A DNA stretch of 64,000 bases. Source: Candidatus Leptofilum proximum (lineage in GTDB: Bacteria > Chloroflexota > Anaerolineae > Promineifilales > Promineifilaceae). The first letter of the stretch is position 1. Each line of letters starts with the position of its first letter. Positions 61,425-64,000 of the stretch are shown piece after piece. The stretch is from contig JADJXK010000002.1 of assembly GCA_016710325.1 (NCBI GenBank), forward strand, positions 2,852,001-2,916,000, given 5' to 3'. A model generated the notes under the pieces. It did no database searches. It was not told where the DNA came from and worked only from the letters and a program-made list of their open reading frames with translations. Position numbers and translations under genes: made by a program.

Positions 61425-62232
61425 ACAACTGTTTTTCCATTTCGCGTACGGCCGTTCGCCCTGCCTCTATTCCCTCATCCATCCGGTGAAAATCAAACAG
61501 CCCAATAGAACCCATGTGGGGCTGCAACAATACTTCCGGCCGGGAGACGGCCAAATGTTTTTGCAGCGTTTGTGCCGTGATGATGTCGGCCACCACCGAC
61601 ATGATTTGCCACGTTTTGCGCCGCTGCGTCAGCGCCAGGGCGCGGCCCAGCACGCCTGTCGGGGTGGGGGCAGGTTTGTCGGGCGTGCCGTAGGGCGCCG
61701 TGTTGCTTAAATCCACGGCAATCACATAATTGGCCCCGCGTGCCCGGGCAATGCTGAACGGCGTATTATTGAGGATCCCGCCATCAGCTAAGACCATGCC
61801 ATCCATTTCCACGGGGGGGAAGAGAATGGGGATGGCGATGGTGGCGAGTACGGCCGTAATCACATCCCCCTCATCCAAAATCACCTCTTTGCGCGCCACC
61901 AAATCTGAAGTAACCACGGCCAACGGAATGCCCAGCTCAGTAAATTTTGGCCGCCCAATGAAAGATTCCAGCAGTTGTTCAATCTTTGCTACGCCCGTAA
62001 GCGCGGGCAGGCTGGCGGCAAACGAATACATGGAGCTGATGTTGATCTGGGCGAAACAATCGGTTAAATCGTCACAGGTAAGGCCGGAAGCGTATAAAGC
62101 GCCTACCAATCCCCCAATGCTGGTTCCGGTGAGCAGATTAGGGCGAATGCCCAGCCGCTCCAGTTCCATTAGTACACCAATGTGGGCCGCACCGCGGGCG
62201 CCGCCCCCACCTAAAGCCAATCCAATCCTCAT
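61405..62232 (-). CDS. patatin-like phospholipase
   Basis: Protein of 275 aa. Oxyanion loop GGGGARG at the N-terminus, nucleophile elbow GTSIGG (Ser of GxSxG), and catalytic Asp in VLADGGILNN. Fits bacterial RssA/YchK-type cytosolic patatins. The ATG at 62232 (MRIGLALGGGGARG) is preferred; the longer frame adds 11 residues without a ribosome site. Confidence 0.93.
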   Translation of the reverse strand: MRIGLALGGGGARGAAHIGVLMELERLGIRPNLLTGTSIGGLVGALYASGLTCDDLTDCFAQINISSMYSFAASLPALTGVAKIEQLLESFIGRPKFTELGIPLAVVTSDLVARKEVILDEGDVITAVLATIAIPILFPPVEMDGMVLADGGILNNTPFSIARARGANYVIAVDLSNTAPYGTPDKPAPTPTGVLGRALALTQRRKTWQIMSVVADIITAQTLQKHLAVSRPEVLLQPHMGSIGLFDFHRMDEGIEAGRTAVREMEKQLSAIGNR

Positions 62233-62323
62233 TTTATTTTCCTTTGCAACAGAGGTGCGAGGCACTTCTGCAAAGAGGTTTTCCTTTGACCCATGTCAGC
62301 ACAAGTGCGTCGCACCTGCATCG

Positions 62324-63115
62324 TTACTTTCCTTTGAACTGAGGCGGCCGTTTCATCATAAAACTTTGCGCCCCTTCCAAAAAGTCTTCGCTGCTCATCA
62401 GCTGGCTCTGTGCCCAGCCTTCCAGCATCAAGCCACGATCGATGTCGCTCAGGCCGTCGATAACCCGCTTGGCCATGCCCACCGCCAGCGGCGCCGCCTG
62501 GTTGATTTCGCCCGCCAGCTCTTCGGCCTTGGTCATGAGCTGATCCTCAGGCACGACGTAATTGACAATGCCCCAGCGCTCGGCGTAGTCCATGTCAAAA
62601 TGCCGCCCGGTGAAGATGAGCTCCTTAGCACGGGCCGGACCCACCAGCCGGGTCAGCCGCGTTGTGCCGCCCACGTCGGGAATGATACCCAGGCGTGTTT
62701 CCGGCAGCCCCATCTGCGTCCCTTCGGCGGCAATGCGAATGTCGCAGGCCAGGGCCAGTTCCATGGCCAGGCCCAGGCAGTAGCCGTGCAACAGGGCAAT
62801 CGTGGGAACTTCCAATCGCTCCAGCCGGGTGTGCACCGCCTGGAAATCATCGGTGATGCTGCGCATGCGCTGCTGCCAGTGGGAGCCATAGGTTTGTGCC
62901 AATCCCAGCAGGCTGCTCACGTCAATTCCGGCGGAGAATACCTTGCCCTCGCCGCGGATAATGACAGTGCGGATGCCGGGGGTGCGATTGGCGGTTTGAA
63001 CGGCCGTATCCAACGCCTCCACCAACGCCGCATTCATCGCATTCCGCTTATCCGGCCGATTTAGAATAATTTCAAAAATGGTGTCCCGCTGCTGCGTGAG
63101 GACTAACTCGCTCAT
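62324..63115 (-). CDS. enoyl-CoA hydratase/isomerase family protein
   Basis: Crotonase-fold protein of 263 aa. NRPDKRNAMNAALVEAL near the N-terminus, the first oxyanion segment GKVFSAGIDVSSLLG and the second HGYCLGLAMELALACDIRIA. The catalytic Glu position of true hydratases corresponds to GLPETRLGIIPDVGGTTRL, where ET and the D of PDVGG fit dienoyl-CoA isomerase/ECH relatives. Likely fatty-acid or branched-chain catabolism. GGAGGG precedes the ATG at 63115. Confidence 0.93.
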   Translation of the reverse strand: MSELVLTQQRDTIFEIILNRPDKRNAMNAALVEALDTAVQTANRTPGIRTVIIRGEGKVFSAGIDVSSLLGLAQTYGSHWQQRMRSITDDFQAVHTRLERLEVPTIALLHGYCLGLAMELALACDIRIAAEGTQMGLPETRLGIIPDVGGTTRLTRLVGPARAKELIFTGRHFDMDYAERWGIVNYVVPEDQLMTKAEELAGEINQAAPLAVGMAKRVIDGLSDIDRGLMLEGWAQSQLMSSEDFLEGAQSFMMKRPPQFKGK

Positions 63116-63149
63116 GATCCCTCCGTCCAGGGGCCGAAGCCCCAGGCTA

Positions 63150-63183
63150 AAACCGTTCACCGATTACCGACAACCGTTTACTG
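63150..63183. repeat. single-arm GATTACCG repeat
   Basis: ACCGTTCACCGATTACCGAC units run into the 3' end of the peroxidase gene; only one orientation is present. Confidence 0.6.
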
Positions 63184-63729
63184 ATTAGCGCTCTGGTATG
63201 CCTCCAACTCCACCCCCAGCCCATCGGCCAGGCGGTTGACAAACGCATAATACCCCGTTACCTGGTTTATATCCAAAATCGCCGCGTCACTAAAACCCAC
63301 ATCGCGGAGAGCAATGACATCGGCTTCTACCATGTCCCAGGGGGTGAGCGTGAGTTTTTCGGTATAGGTGAGCATCTGGCGGTCGGCGGCGCTAAGGCTG
63401 GCGCTGCGCCAGTCGGTTTTGAGCGCTTCAACCAGCACCTTGTCATTGGTCAGGCGGAGCAGCCCGGCTCCGTGGTGCACAATTCAGTAATGGCACCTGT
63501 TGGCCGCCGAGGCAACCACGGCAATCATCTCCCGCTGCGCCCGGCTCAGGTCCGATTTGCCGCGCATAAGGTGGGCGTACAGGTCGTAGTGGGTGCGCAG
63601 CGACTTGGGATTCAGACTGTGGATGCGCAGGATGTTGTCCACCACGCCCACCGGCTCGATGTATTTTTCATACATCGCCTTCAGCACCCCGGTGGCTTCA
63701 TCCAGCGAAATCATCTTAATCCAGGCCAT
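63178..63729 (-). CDS. AhpD-like peroxidase, candidate selenoprotein (in-frame TGA)
   Basis: Reading through one in-frame TGA (63484-63486) gives a complete 183-aa peroxidase-related protein of the AhpD/CMD family (TIGR01926-like): ATG at 63729 after a GAGAGGAAAG ribosome site, REMIAVVASAANRCHY, then TGA at codon 82, then IVHHGAGLLRL and the usual C-terminus ADGLGVELEAYQS. Relatives have CHYC-x-x-H-H here; the TGA replaces the second Cys of the redox CxxC, giving CHYU. A hairpin with a G-containing loop follows (63455-63472). The alternative is a Cys-to-stop mutation. If Sec is not inserted, the gene is broken. Confidence 0.8.
63455..63472 (-). promoter_or_regulatory. candidate bacterial SECIS hairpin
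   Basis: On the coding strand, CGGAGC-CGGGCT-GCTCCG: a 6-bp stem and 6-nt loop containing GGG. The apical loop begins 17 nt after the UGA, within the usual bacterial SECIS window. Confidence 0.6.
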
Positions 63730-63747
63730 CTTTCCTCTCCCAAAATT

Positions 63748-63806
63748 TTTAACCGCAGAGACGCGGAGGACGCGGAGAAAAAGAAATCTGCGCAATCCGT
63801 GGATAA
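63748..63806. repeat. stuttering inverted repeat (GCGGAGA unit)
   Basis: AACCGCAGAGACGCGGAGGA units face ATCTGCGCAATCCGTGG, just upstream of the candidate selenoprotein gene. Confidence 0.65.
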
Positions 63807-63917
63807 ACGTCGCGCCGATGATAGCATAAAGAGTGGGAAGGATGCAGGTGGTTGGCATAATGGTGTAGCGGGGCCACAATTGGTAAGATTTTTTGCCACA
63901 GAGAAAATTTTCTTCAT

Positions 63918-63997
63918 GAAGACAACAACGAATTTTAGTAACCAACGAATAAAACCTGCCAGAAAAAAAATTCGTTAATTACTCCCATTCGTTGTAG
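63918..63997. repeat. ATTCGTT/AACGAAT iterated inverted repeat at window end
   Basis: AACGAATTTTAGTAACCAACGAAT faces AATTCGTTAATT and CATTCGTTG. Truncated by the window edge, so the full element is not visible. Confidence 0.55.
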
Positions 63998-64000
63998 CCT

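Noticed and set aside
63178..63480. Treating the downstream half of the peroxidase as a separate 100-aa gene starting at GTG
   Set aside because: It has no ribosome site, would lack the first half of the AhpD core, and is in the same frame as the upstream half.

Overview
The window is a roughly 64 kb, mostly GC-rich bacterial chromosome segment. I infer a member of the Chloroflexota (Anaerolineae-like). The grounds are a style of gene content: System I cytochrome c maturation with a Cys-type CcmE, a polyphosphate glucokinase, a DUF3048 lipoprotein, Thr/Pro-rich extracytoplasmic linkers, Yip1/FtsX membrane proteins and ATP-grasp clusters. No rRNA or taxonomic marker is present, so this is inference. 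Two genome-wide signatures stand out. The 8-bp palindrome ACGGCCGT is scattered through coding and non-coding DNA at very high density. Nearly every second gene junction also carries a stuttering inverted repeat, made of several copies of a ~7-9 bp unit, a short loop, and the reverse-complement units.

Layout. 1-3319 (minus): ccmE-ccmF-ccmH-(ccmG, cut by the window edge). 3923-8645: a DinB-fold protein, ygfZ, an MgtC/DUF4010 membrane protein and mutL. 8780-11038: a NUDIX hydrolase, an anti-sigma-like membrane protein and an ECF sigma factor. 11182-12676: tRNA-Leu(CAA) and two tandem paralogous membrane proteins. 12720-16247: a DUF3048 lipoprotein and a B12-binding-type radical SAM protein. 16599-21687: a candidate structured leader RNA, then Yip1, an ABC ATPase, a TIG/CARDB secreted protein and an FtsX permease. 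21736-23393: a PhoU-like protein plus a Pit phosphate transporter with a Pho-box-like upstream repeat. 23500-25936: an SDR, a FAD oxidoreductase and a small duplicated-motif protein. 26292-28592: an AAA ATPase and a DegV protein. 29146-32339: an esterase, an ATP-grasp ligase and a second ATP-grasp-like ligase. 32434-35591: small proteins, a YbaK-type deacylase and a frameshifted SEC-C protein framed by two copies of a ~110 bp repeat.

36.1-43.2 kb is an accessory island. It holds an AT-rich DUF262/HNH gene interrupted by an IS3-family element (both termini, a 3-bp target duplication and the severed 3' exon are all readable), two overlapping HNH nuclease genes, an RHH protein next to an HNH remnant, and an MNT nucleotidyltransferase with a truncated HEPN partner.

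43374-47171 carries an intradiol-dioxygenase-like lipoprotein, an M42 peptidase and a class V aminotransferase. 47353-55483 (minus) is the most unusual neighbourhood. It has an S8 protease ending in twelve GYSWVG hexapeptides, a membrane histidine kinase, an S41 protease, and a 72-aa membrane-anchored protein that is little more than a TM segment plus five GYVWTG repeats, followed by a large VWA protein. 55725-63115 holds a histidine-kinase-like protein lacking the phospho-acceptor His, an AlbA_2 regulator, two AT-rich membrane-related genes, ppgK, a patatin-like lipase and an enoyl-CoA hydratase.

At 63178-63729 an AhpD-like peroxidase has an in-frame TGA exactly where the second Cys of its CxxC motif belongs. 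A 6-bp hairpin with a G-containing loop lies just downstream, so it is a strong candidate selenoprotein. The features I would check first are this selenoprotein, the aromatic-hexapeptide protease cluster, the palindromic insertion inside mutL, and the IS-broken restriction-like gene.
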